DNA of 23,446 nucleotides from a virus. The stretch is taken from the IMG/VR virus record IMGVR_UViG_3300032087_001394, positions 1 to 23,446 of that record; one strand, written 5' to 3'. Of the stretch, positions 17,656 through 23,446 are shown one piece after another. Both the position numbers and the translations under genes were made by a program. The notes below the pieces were generated by a model. It was not told the origin of the DNA. It was given only the letters and a program-made list of their open reading frames with translations, and made no database searches. Within the stretch, counting starts at the first letter, position 1; every line of letters begins with the position of its first letter.

Positions 17656-19227
17656 ATGCTCACCGTCGAACAGGTTATCAAGCGCCACGAACTGGCCCAG
17701 CGTCGTAAGGACAACTGGCGTCAGATTTACGAGGACTGCTATGAGTTCGCGCTGCCGCAGCGGAATCTGTATGACGGTCACTACGAAGGTGGTGGTTCGC
17801 CCGGTCAGAACAAGATGGTTCGCGTGTTCGACTCCACCGCGATCAACTCGACGCAGCGGTTTGCCAACCGCATTCAGTCGGGTCTGTTCCCGCCCTATGG
17901 GCGCTGGTGTCGTCTGGAGCCGGGGCCGGATATTCCGCAGGAGCGTCAGCTTGAGGCACAGGCGGTTCTTGATACATACGCAAACAAAATGTTTTCTGTT
18001 TTGCGTCAGTCTAATTTCGATCTGGCGATGGGTGAGTTCCTTATGGACTTGGCTGTCGGCACGGCGGTCATGCTCATTCAACCCGGTGATGAGACAACCC
18101 CAGTCCGATTCACGTCTGTTCCACAGTATCTCGTTGCAATCGAAGAAGGCGCACACGGCAAAGTCGATAATGTTTACCGGCGTATGCGTCTGAAGGCAGA
18201 AGCGATCAAGCAGCATTGGGTTGACGCGGAAATCCCGGATCGTCTTCAGCGCATGATTGACGAGAAGCCGACTGATGAGATCGACTTGCTTGAGGCAACT
18301 GTTCTTGATGTTCAGCGTGGCGATTACGACTACATGGTAATCTGGCCGGATGGCAAAGCCGCGATTGTTGAACGCAAGATGAAGTCGTCGCCGTGGATTG
18401 TTGCGCGTTTTATGAAAGTGGCGGGTGAGGTCTATGGTCGAGGTCCGCTAATCACGGCGCTGCCCGACATCAAGACGCTAAACAAAACACTGGAACTGCT
18501 ACTGAAAAATGCGTCTCTATCTATCGCTGGCGTGTACACTGCGGCAGACGATGGCGTTCTCAACCCGCAGACGATTCGCATTACGCCCGGTGCTATCATT
18601 CCGGTCGCGCGTAATGGCGGGCCGCAGGGTGAGAGCCTGAAGCAGTTGCCGCGTTCCGGCGATTTCAATGTGTCGCAAATCGTTATCAACGATCTTCGTA
18701 TGAACGTGAAGAAGATTCTGCTAGATGACACATTACCGCCAGATAATATGTCGGCGCGTTCTGCTACTGAAATTGCAGAGCGTATGAAAGAACTAGCACA
18801 GAACCTTGGCAGCGCCTTCGGTCGTTTGATTACCGAAACGATGATCCCTGTCGTGTCGCGGGTTCTGTACGTCATGGACGAGCGCGGCATGATCGAGATG
18901 CCGTTGCGTGTAAATGGTTTGGAGGTAAAGGTGTCTCCGGTGTCGCCTATCGCGCAGGCACAAAACATGGGTGACATAGAGAAAATTACGCAATGGGTTC
19001 AACTTTCGCAAGCGCTTGGACCGGAGGGCATGATGGCTCCGCGCATGGGTGCTATCGCTGATTACGTTGCTGATAAATTAGGAGTCCCTGCTGAACTACG
19101 CACAACGCCGGAGGAGCGTCAAATGGCAATGCAGCAGGCAGCTGAGATGGCGCAGATGGCGGCGCAACAGGGTATGGTTGATGGAGGCCAAGCGATGGAG
19201 CAACAAGATATGGTTGAGGGAGAATAG
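17656..19227 (+). CDS. Portal (head-tail connector), T7 gp8-like
   Basis: 523 aa, three bases after the previous gene; AAAGG lies before ATG. Podovirus-type portal features: RKDNWRQIYEDCYEFALPQR (16-35), FDSTAINSTQRFANRIQSGL, FPPYGRW, then VGTAVMLIQPGD, MKVAGEVYGRGPLITALPDI, LNKTLELLLKNASLSIAGVY and MSARSATEIAERMKELAQNL. Twelve copies form the ring at the capsid vertex through which DNA enters and leaves. The C-terminal end is Met/Gln-rich (MAMQQAAEMAQMAAQQGMVD), a low-complexity tail. The stop overlaps the next GTG by one base. Confidence 0.92.
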   Translation: MLTVEQVIKRHELAQRRKDNWRQIYEDCYEFALPQRNLYDGHYEGGGSPGQNKMVRVFDSTAINSTQRFANRIQSGLFPPYGRWCRLEPGPDIPQERQLEAQAVLDTYANKMFSVLRQSNFDLAMGEFLMDLAVGTAVMLIQPGDETTPVRFTSVPQYLVAIEEGAHGKVDNVYRRMRLKAEAIKQHWVDAEIPDRLQRMIDEKPTDEIDLLEATVLDVQRGDYDYMVIWPDGKAAIVERKMKSSPWIVARFMKVAGEVYGRGPLITALPDIKTLNKTLELLLKNASLSIAGVYTAADDGVLNPQTIRITPGAIIPVARNGGPQGESLKQLPRSGDFNVSQIVINDLRMNVKKILLDDTLPPDNMSARSATEIAERMKELAQNLGSAFGRLITETMIPVVSRVLYVMDERGMIEMPLRVNGLEVKVSPVSPIAQAQNMGDIEKITQWVQLSQALGPEGMMAPRMGAIADYVADKLGVPAELRTTPEERQMAMQQAAEMAQMAAQQGMVDGGQAMEQQDMVEGE

Positions 19228-19499
19228 TGGAACAAACAGAAGGTTGGGACGGACTCCGGCAGGTAGCGCCAGAGCTTCGTCGTACAAATCAGCAGGATCG
19301 TGATGATATAGATCGCATGTACCTGCGTGTATTTGGCAGCGAAGATGGGCAAAATGTGTTTGAACATTTGCGTTCGCTGACGATAGAACAGCCGACTTGG
19401 TATCCGGGCGAAGAAGCAAGTCATGGATATGCGAGGGAAGGACAAAACTCATTAGTCCGCGAAATTGAGCGGCGTATTAAAAGGGCATCAGAATTATGA
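19227..19499 (+). CDS. Bbp19-like phage protein
   Basis: 90 aa from GTG 19227, with GAGGGAGAA upstream. Core: YLRVFGSEDGQNVFEHLRSL (32-51), TIEQPTWYPGEEASHGYARE and GQNSLVREIERRI. This 'VFG...G..V...L...T...P.......A..REGQ.SL...I' pattern is that of the small Bbp19-like family, found between portal and scaffold genes. The role is unknown; it may help capsid assembly. ATGA overlap with the next gene. Confidence 0.72.
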   Translation: MEQTEGWDGLRQVAPELRRTNQQDRDDIDRMYLRVFGSEDGQNVFEHLRSLTIEQPTWYPGEEASHGYAREGQNSLVREIERRIKRASEL

Positions 19500-20308
19500 G
19501 TGACGAAAACACAATCGAAGGCGAAGGTCTTTTAGCTGAGGCGAATACTGCGGTAGAAGAAACGCCACAAGAGGAGGCGTCTATTGAGCATCGCATTCCT
19601 GATGAGCAGCCTAGCGTTGATCAGGTAACAGTCGCGGAGAACGATGAGGAAGTAGAGTTCGAGCGTCCAGACTGGTATCCAGACAAATTCTGGAACGATG
19701 AAAGCGGGCCTGATCTTGAAAATCTTGCAAAATCGTACAACGAACTTCAAAAGAAGTTTTCTCAAGGAAAGCATAAAGCGCCTGAAGAATACGATGTTAA
19801 GATATTTGAGGATTCTAATATACCGGAAGATGACGAACTTTTCTCAACGTATAAAGATTGGGCAAAAGAAAACGGCATTAGCCAAAAGGCATTTGAAGAC
19901 TTGGCATCTAAATTTATTAGCATGGCAGGCGCAGAGCAAGATTTAGCAAAAGTTTCTTATGAAGAAGAACTTAAGAAATTGGGGCCGAACGCTGACATAG
20001 CCATCAAGTCTATGACTGAATGGGGACAAGGGCTTGTTCGCAAAGGTGTTTGGAGTAACGACGATTTTGAGGAGTTCAAGATCATGGGCGGCACTGCCCA
20101 AGGTCTTCGCGCTTTACAGAAAGTCCGTTCGTACTATGGCGATCAGCCGGTGCCGGTAGATGTCGGGCCGGTTGAGGGTTTGCCATCAAAAGAAGAACTT
20201 TCAGCTATGGTCGCAAAGCCCGAATATATTAGTGATCCCGGATACCGCGCCAAGGTCGAGAAGATGTTTGATCAAGTGTACGGTACGCAAGATTATTCCC
20301 CTGTGTGA
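19496..20308 (+). CDS. Capsid assembly scaffolding protein, T7 gp9-like
   Basis: 270 aa, start overlapping the previous stop (ATGA). The first 60 residues are acidic and disordered (EETPQEEASIEH, NDEEVEFERP). Then RPDWYPDKFWNDESGPDLEN and LAKSYNELQKKFSQGKHKAP, EEYDVKIFEDSNIPEDDELF, a helical middle with DWAKENGISQKAFEDLASKF, and the C-terminal 'PSKEELSAMVAKPEYISDPG' then 'YRAKVEKMFDQVY'. These are hallmarks of podovirus scaffolds, which guide capsid folding and then leave. A terminator and a new promoter follow, separating it from the capsid gene. Confidence 0.88.
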   Translation: MSDENTIEGEGLLAEANTAVEETPQEEASIEHRIPDEQPSVDQVTVAENDEEVEFERPDWYPDKFWNDESGPDLENLAKSYNELQKKFSQGKHKAPEEYDVKIFEDSNIPEDDELFSTYKDWAKENGISQKAFEDLASKFISMAGAEQDLAKVSYEEELKKLGPNADIAIKSMTEWGQGLVRKGVWSNDDFEEFKIMGGTAQGLRALQKVRSYYGDQPVPVDVGPVEGLPSKEELSAMVAKPEYISDPGYRAKVEKMFDQVYGTQDYSPV

Positions 20309-20319
20309 ATGAAATCGAA

Positions 20320-20344
20320 TTGCTAGGGGAGTCTAGTAATTTTT
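20320..20344 (+). terminator. Intrinsic terminator after scaffold gene
   Basis: TTGCTAG (20320-20326) and CTAGTAA (20333-20339) pair with one G-T wobble around the 6-base loop GGGAGT, followed by TTTTT (20340-20344). The stem is short and AT-rich, so it may be partial. Confidence 0.55.
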
Positions 20345-20360
20345 CTTGACATAGGAAGTA

Positions 20361-20389
20361 TTTACATTTTTCGAAATGTTTTTTATAAT
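20361..20389 (+). promoter_or_regulatory. Sigma70-like promoter of the capsid gene
   Basis: TTTACA (20361-20366) and TATAAT (20384-20389) are 17 bases apart, the consensus spacing, with a perfect -10. A second TTGACA lies at 20346-20351. The spacer contains ACATTT-TTCG-AAATGT (20364-20379), a small hairpin. The expected start of RNA is near 20396. This gives the capsid gene its own transcript. Confidence 0.72.
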
Positions 20390-20395
20390 TGTTAT

Positions 20396-20517
20396 AACGG
20401 ATAACCGCGTGGCCCGTTGGACCGGCCTTGGGACGAGGCGCAAAACCGTTCAAGCCTCAGCCCGATATGGATACCTGATAGGCGCTTTTCGTTAAACACA
20501 ACAGAAAGGAAAATGAA
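20396..20517 (+). promoter_or_regulatory. Long structured 5' leader of the capsid mRNA
   Basis: About 120 bases without an ORF lie between the predicted RNA start and ATG 20518. GC-rich pairing is possible: GCCTT (20428-20432) with GAGGC (20436-20440), GGCC with GGCC further left, and two GGCGC words followed by AAAA and TTTT (near 20438 and 20480) that could close a larger loop. AGAAAGGAAA is the ribosome site. A cis-acting RNA is inferred. Confidence 0.45.
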
Positions 20518-21351
20518 ATGGCCGTAGGCATTTCTAACGCTTTCGTTCAGTTGTTCGACGCGGAAGTCAAGCAAGCGTATCAGGCTTCTCGTATGCTTGC
20601 CGGTGCTACCCGCGAGCGGAACAATGTCGAAGGCTCGGTCGTGAAGTTCCCGAAAATTGGGAAAGGCACGGCAACGGTCCGCGTCCCGCAGACCGACGTA
20701 ACCCCGCTGAACGTCACCTACTCGCAGGTGTCTGCCACTATGGAAGACTACATCGCTGCTGAATACAGCGACATCTTCCATCAGGCCAAAGTAAACTTCG
20801 ACGAGCGCCGTGAACTGGTGCAGGTCGTTGGTAACGCTATTGGCCGTCGGATGGATCAGCTTTGTATCGACGCGCTGAACTCAGCTTCGTCGCCCTCAAC
20901 TGTAGGCACCGACGTCGGTGGCGTGGGTACGAACCTGAATCTGGACAAATTGCTGGCGGCGAAAAAGGCTCTGGACGCCAAGAATGTCCCGGCTGAAGGT
21001 CGTATGATTGTCATCCATGCGAATGGTCTGTCGGCGCTTCTGAATGAAACTGAACTCACTTCAAGCGATTTCTCCACCATCAAGGCGCTAAGTGCTGGAG
21101 AGGTCGATACGTTTTTGGGCATGAAATTTATCATGCTCGGTGATCGTGATGAAGGCGGTCTTCCTCTGCCGTCCACCCGCACCAGCTTCGCGTTCCATCG
21201 TGACGCGGTTGGTATGGGTATCAGCATGAATCAGAAGTCCGAAATCAACTATGTGCCTGAGAAGACTTCGTTCCTCGTCTCCTCGATGTTCTCCGCTGGT
21301 GCGGTTGCCATCGACGACGACGGCATTGTCAAAATCAGCAGCACTGAGTAA
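20518..21351 (+). CDS. Major capsid protein
   Basis: 277 aa; AGAAAGGAAAA precedes ATG. HK97-fold type features of podovirus capsids: N-arm (FVQLFDAEVKQAYQASRMLA), GSVVKFPKIGKGTATVRVPQ, TMEDYIAAEYSDIFHQAKVN then FDERRELVQVVGNAIGRRMD, DALNSASSP, the ALDAKNVPAEGRMIVIHANG strand, then TFLGMKFIMLGDRDEGGLPL and MNQKSEINYVPEKTSFLVSS. The conserved 'NVPAEGR.IVIHANG' and 'K.EINYVPEKTSFLV' blocks identify it with good certainty. It follows its own promoter and long leader, as expected for the most abundant virion protein. Confidence 0.9.
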   Translation: MAVGISNAFVQLFDAEVKQAYQASRMLAGATRERNNVEGSVVKFPKIGKGTATVRVPQTDVTPLNVTYSQVSATMEDYIAAEYSDIFHQAKVNFDERRELVQVVGNAIGRRMDQLCIDALNSASSPSTVGTDVGGVGTNLNLDKLLAAKKALDAKNVPAEGRMIVIHANGLSALLNETELTSSDFSTIKALSAGEVDTFLGMKFIMLGDRDEGGLPLPSTRTSFAFHRDAVGMGISMNQKSEINYVPEKTSFLVSSMFSAGAVAIDDDGIVKISSTE

Positions 21352-21362
21352 GGAGTTTTATT

Positions 21363-21641
21363 ATGGCTTTTGCTTCTTCAGGACTTGGCGTTGTTTCGGC
21401 CTCTAAAAAGGGTAATGCTCCTAGCATTTACACCTATCAGACCGCCGACACGATTGCTGATGTAAACACTGCGGGATATTTCAACAGTATCTCCGACACG
21501 CTCGCCATTGGCGATCTGATCTATTGCGTCACCTCTACGGGTGGCACACGGGTCAGCACACTGACGCAGGTTCTTTCGAACAGCGGTGGTGTGGTCGATG
21601 TTGCGGACGGCACGACGCTTGCCGCGACTGACGGCGACTAA
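21363..21641 (+). CDS. Small head-associated protein
   Basis: 92 aa; AAGGAG precedes ATG. A small beta-rich protein: SGLGVVSASKKGNAPSIYTY, ADTIADVNTAGYFNSISDTL, AIGDLIYCVTSTGGTRVSTL and GGVVDVADGTTLAATDGD. The 'ADTIA.VNTAGYFN....L..GD.I' pattern is seen in small proteins directly after podovirus capsid genes; a decoration, head-fibre or head-surface role is the usual assumption. An intrinsic terminator follows the stop at 21649. Confidence 0.72.
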   Translation: MAFASSGLGVVSASKKGNAPSIYTYQTADTIADVNTAGYFNSISDTLAIGDLIYCVTSTGGTRVSTLTQVLSNSGGVVDVADGTTLAATDGD

Positions 21642-21648
21642 TAAGATC

Positions 21649-21674
21649 GGGGCGGGTTTCGGCCCGCCCCTTTT
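21649..21674 (+). terminator. Intrinsic terminator after the capsid unit
   Basis: GGGGCGGG (21649-21656) and CCCGCCCC (21663-21670) form a perfect 8-bp stem with loop TTTCGG, followed by TTTT. It is the strongest terminator in the window and closes the capsid-head transcript; read-through must reach the tail genes or another promoter must exist. Confidence 0.85.
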
Positions 21675-21690
21675 GCTTTGAGAGGTCGGC

Positions 21691-22305
21691 ATGGCCGCAG
21701 GCGATACGAAACTATCCATATGTTCCGATGCGCTCATTATGTTGGGCGCTTCTCCTCTTTCTAGTTTTAGCGACGGAACTGATGAGGCGCAGATTGCAGA
21801 TCGTCTCTACGATGATATCCGCGACACTGCTATAATGCAGTATCCGTACAGCTGGTCTGTCAAGAAAGTTCAGCTTGCACAGCTTGTTGACACTCCCGTA
21901 AATGAATGGAAATACAAATACGCGCTGCCGGGTGACATCTTAGGCAACCCGAAAGCGGTATTTAACACGAGCGCGACAGGGGCGCTGCCTCTGCGCGAGT
22001 TTGAAATTTACAGCGGCGGCTTATACGCAAATTACGAGCAGGTTTGGATTGACTACCAGTTCCGTCCCGATGCTTCCTCTTTTCCGCCTTATTTCGTAAA
22101 CTTCCTGCGACACGCACTCGCTGCGACGTTTGCAGAACCGGTCACGGATCAAATCACGAAAGCGCAATACTTTCACGAGATGGCTTTCGGGTCTCCGACA
22201 CAGAATATGCGCGGCGGTCTGGCGCGCGTTTCCATGAACATTGACGGCGGCGACCGCCCGCCGCAGAATATCATGGAGTTCCCACTAACGGATGTTCGTG
22301 GATGA
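21691..22305 (+). CDS. Tail tubular protein A, T7 gp11-like
   Basis: 204 aa; GAGAGGTCGGC precedes ATG. Typical gp11/adaptor start: KLSICSDALIMLGASPLSSF, DEAQIADRLYDDIRDTAIMQ then YPYSWSVKKVQLAQL, then WKYKYALPGDILGNPKAVFN, IYSGGLYANYEQVWIDYQFR and PYFVNFLRHALAATFAEPVT. It forms the ring that joins portal and nozzle. The length fits the family (about 200 aa). Its stop overlaps the next ATG (ATGA). Confidence 0.9.
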   Translation: MAAGDTKLSICSDALIMLGASPLSSFSDGTDEAQIADRLYDDIRDTAIMQYPYSWSVKKVQLAQLVDTPVNEWKYKYALPGDILGNPKAVFNTSATGALPLREFEIYSGGLYANYEQVWIDYQFRPDASSFPPYFVNFLRHALAATFAEPVTDQITKAQYFHEMAFGSPTQNMRGGLARVSMNIDGGDRPPQNIMEFPLTDVRG

Positions 22306-23446
22306 GCCGCACTGTATTCATACAGAACGATTTCACGTCTGGTGAATTAGACCCTAAACTGAGGGCGCGTACTGATATTGCCCAATACTCGTCCGGCCTA
22401 ACGACGGCGACAAACGTATCAATCCAACCGCAAGGTGGCGCAAAGCGCCGTGAAGGCACGAAGTTTATCTTCGAACTGGACTCTGGCGCTGGCGATGCTG
22501 TCCGTATGGTCAAGTTTGAGTTTAGCGTATCAGATAGTTACATGCTTGTGTTCACGCCGGGGCGCATGTACGTCGTTAAGAATGGCGCTCTCATCACGAA
22601 TATCAATGGCAGCGGCAACGATTATCTCACATTAGCGGCGCTTACATCTTCAATTTTGCCGGAAATAAATTGGGTCCAGTCGGCGGATACGGTTATCGTT
22701 GTCCATGAAGACCTAGAACCTCTCAAGATCGTGCGCGGTGTAAGTGATTCTTCGTGGACAGCCACCACAATAAATTTTTCTTATGTTCCGCTTTTTGCGT
22801 TTAATATTGATATACACAATCCGACCTACACTATCACGCCATCCGGCACTAGCGGTAATATCCAGATTACGGCGTCCAGCGTAACGACCGACAACGGAAC
22901 CGCGCAAGCAGGCAGCACAAGCACGATTACCCTCAAATCGGCCACTAGCTTTGGGTCAGACGATCAGTGCAATGGTATGTTTATTGAAATCACAGGTGGC
23001 ACTGGTTCTGGTCAGACTCGTAGTATTGCTGATTATAACGCAACTTCTAAGATAGCAACGGTTGAGCCTAGTTTCGATACCGCTCCTGACGCCACCTCAC
23101 AATATGACATTAAGGCGTTCAAAGAAGCTGCGGTTGGTGAATACATAAATGCGCTGAATGGTTTTGGGCGGGCGCGTATTACAGAGTTCGTTAGCAACAC
23201 TGTTGTTAAGGCTTATGTCGAGATACCCTTTTTCGATACTAATGCAATCAGTAGCGGTAACTGGTCTATTGAATTTGGTTATGAAAATGCGTGGAGTGCA
23301 ACGCGCGGTTGGCCCCGAAGCGTTACGTTCCATGAGGGGCGTTTATATTTCGGCGGATCGAAAGGGTTGCCATCTACGATCTGGGGGTCACGCGTCAGCG
23401 ACTTTTTTAACTTTGATCCGGGGCAAGCATTAGACGATAGTTCTGT
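22302..23446 (+). CDS. Tail tubular protein B / nozzle, T7 gp12-like, 3' partial
   Basis: The frame opens at ATG 22302 (ATGA overlap) and runs without stop through the window end; 381 codons are seen. The start SRTVFIQNDFTSGELDPKLR, then ARTDIAQYSSGLTTATNVSI and QPQGGAKRREGTKFI, is the signature of gp12-like stabilisation/nozzle proteins ('F..GE.SP.L..R.D...Y..G......N....P.GG...R.GT.F'). Later blocks ADTVIVVHEDLEPLKIVRGV, then GWPRSVTFHEGRLYFGGSKG and PSTIWGSRVSDFFNFDPG, fit the propeller-like body. Family members are 700-800 aa, so about half is missing here. Confidence 0.9.
   Translation, partial: MSRTVFIQNDFTSGELDPKLRARTDIAQYSSGLTTATNVSIQPQGGAKRREGTKFIFELDSGAGDAVRMVKFEFSVSDSYMLVFTPGRMYVVKNGALITNINGSGNDYLTLAALTSSILPEINWVQSADTVIVVHEDLEPLKIVRGVSDSSWTATTINFSYVPLFAFNIDIHNPTYTITPSGTSGNIQITASSVTTDNGTAQAGSTSTITLKSATSFGSDDQCNGMFIEITGGTGSGQTRSIADYNATSKIATVEPSFDTAPDATSQYDIKAFKEAAVGEYINALNGFGRARITEFVSNTVVKAYVEIPFFDTNAISSGNWSIEFGYENAWSATRGWPRSVTFHEGRLYFGGSKGLPSTIWGSRVSDFFNFDPGQALDDSS

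Noticed and set aside
17041-18216. 391-aa minus-strand ORF opposite the portal and DUF6321-like genes
   Set aside because: It lies wholly antisense to well-identified genes, has no ribosome site and its Arg/Leu/Ser-rich sequence is typical of a GC-rich shadow frame.

Overview
The window is a double-stranded DNA phage genome with a short-tailed (podovirus, T7-type) virion. It carries a gp8-like portal, a gp9-like scaffold, a major capsid protein, gp11-like and gp12-like tail tube proteins and a two-domain terminase, all packed tightly with 1-4 base overlaps between neighbouring genes. No phage RNA polymerase, tRNA, rRNA or CRISPR array is visible. The host cannot be fixed from sequence alone. 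Moderately high GC and strong AGGAG ribosome sites fit a proteobacterium, possibly an alphaproteobacterium (inference). The left edge cuts into a tail gene and the right edge cuts into the gp12-like gene, so on a circular or permuted map the missing part would be the internal virion proteins and the rest of the tail.

Layout. 1-2133: end of a SPRY-domain tail/receptor-binding protein and a tail-associated protein. 2133-3733: lysis cassette with several small membrane proteins, a 3TM holin and a T4-type lysozyme. 3726-4037: a small PD-(D/E)XK nuclease. 4040-7160, minus strand: an operon-like string of a YqaJ/lambda-type exonuclease, a small serine recombinase and six small unknown genes, read from a divergent promoter region at about 7161-7274. 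7275-12861, plus strand: ribbon-helix-helix protein, a second PD-(D/E)XK nuclease, an intergenic block dense in GTCC/GGAC words (candidate origin or operator array), two replication-region proteins including a winged-helix initiator candidate, an HNH/AP2-type endonuclease, an SSB-like protein and a primase-helicase interrupted by one in-frame TGA. 12854-14448: remnant of a C5 cytosine methyltransferase, a hexapeptide-repeat (left-handed beta-helix) protein, two Cys4 mini-proteins, a DUF6378-like protein and small terminase. 14441-17652: large terminase, GNAT-fold protein and five small conserved proteins. 17656-23446: portal, Bbp19-like protein, scaffold, then a separately promoted capsid unit, head protein, terminator, and gp11/gp12-like tail genes.

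How the parts work together. The replication genes (initiator candidate, SSB-like protein, primase-helicase) copy the genome. The nucleases and recombinase process or resolve it. Terminase and portal package it into a scaffolded capsid, gp11/gp12 close the head, and holin plus lysozyme release progeny. A small resolvase-sized serine recombinase, an iteron-like cluster, an initiator-like winged-helix protein and an RHH protein together raise the possibility of an episomal (phage-plasmid) phase. This is a hypothesis only.

The most unusual points are the primase-helicase TGA at a position where the family normally has Trp, the methyltransferase start whose GGAGGA codons appear to be reused as a ribosome binding site, the GTCC/GGAC cluster, and the long leader of the capsid gene.
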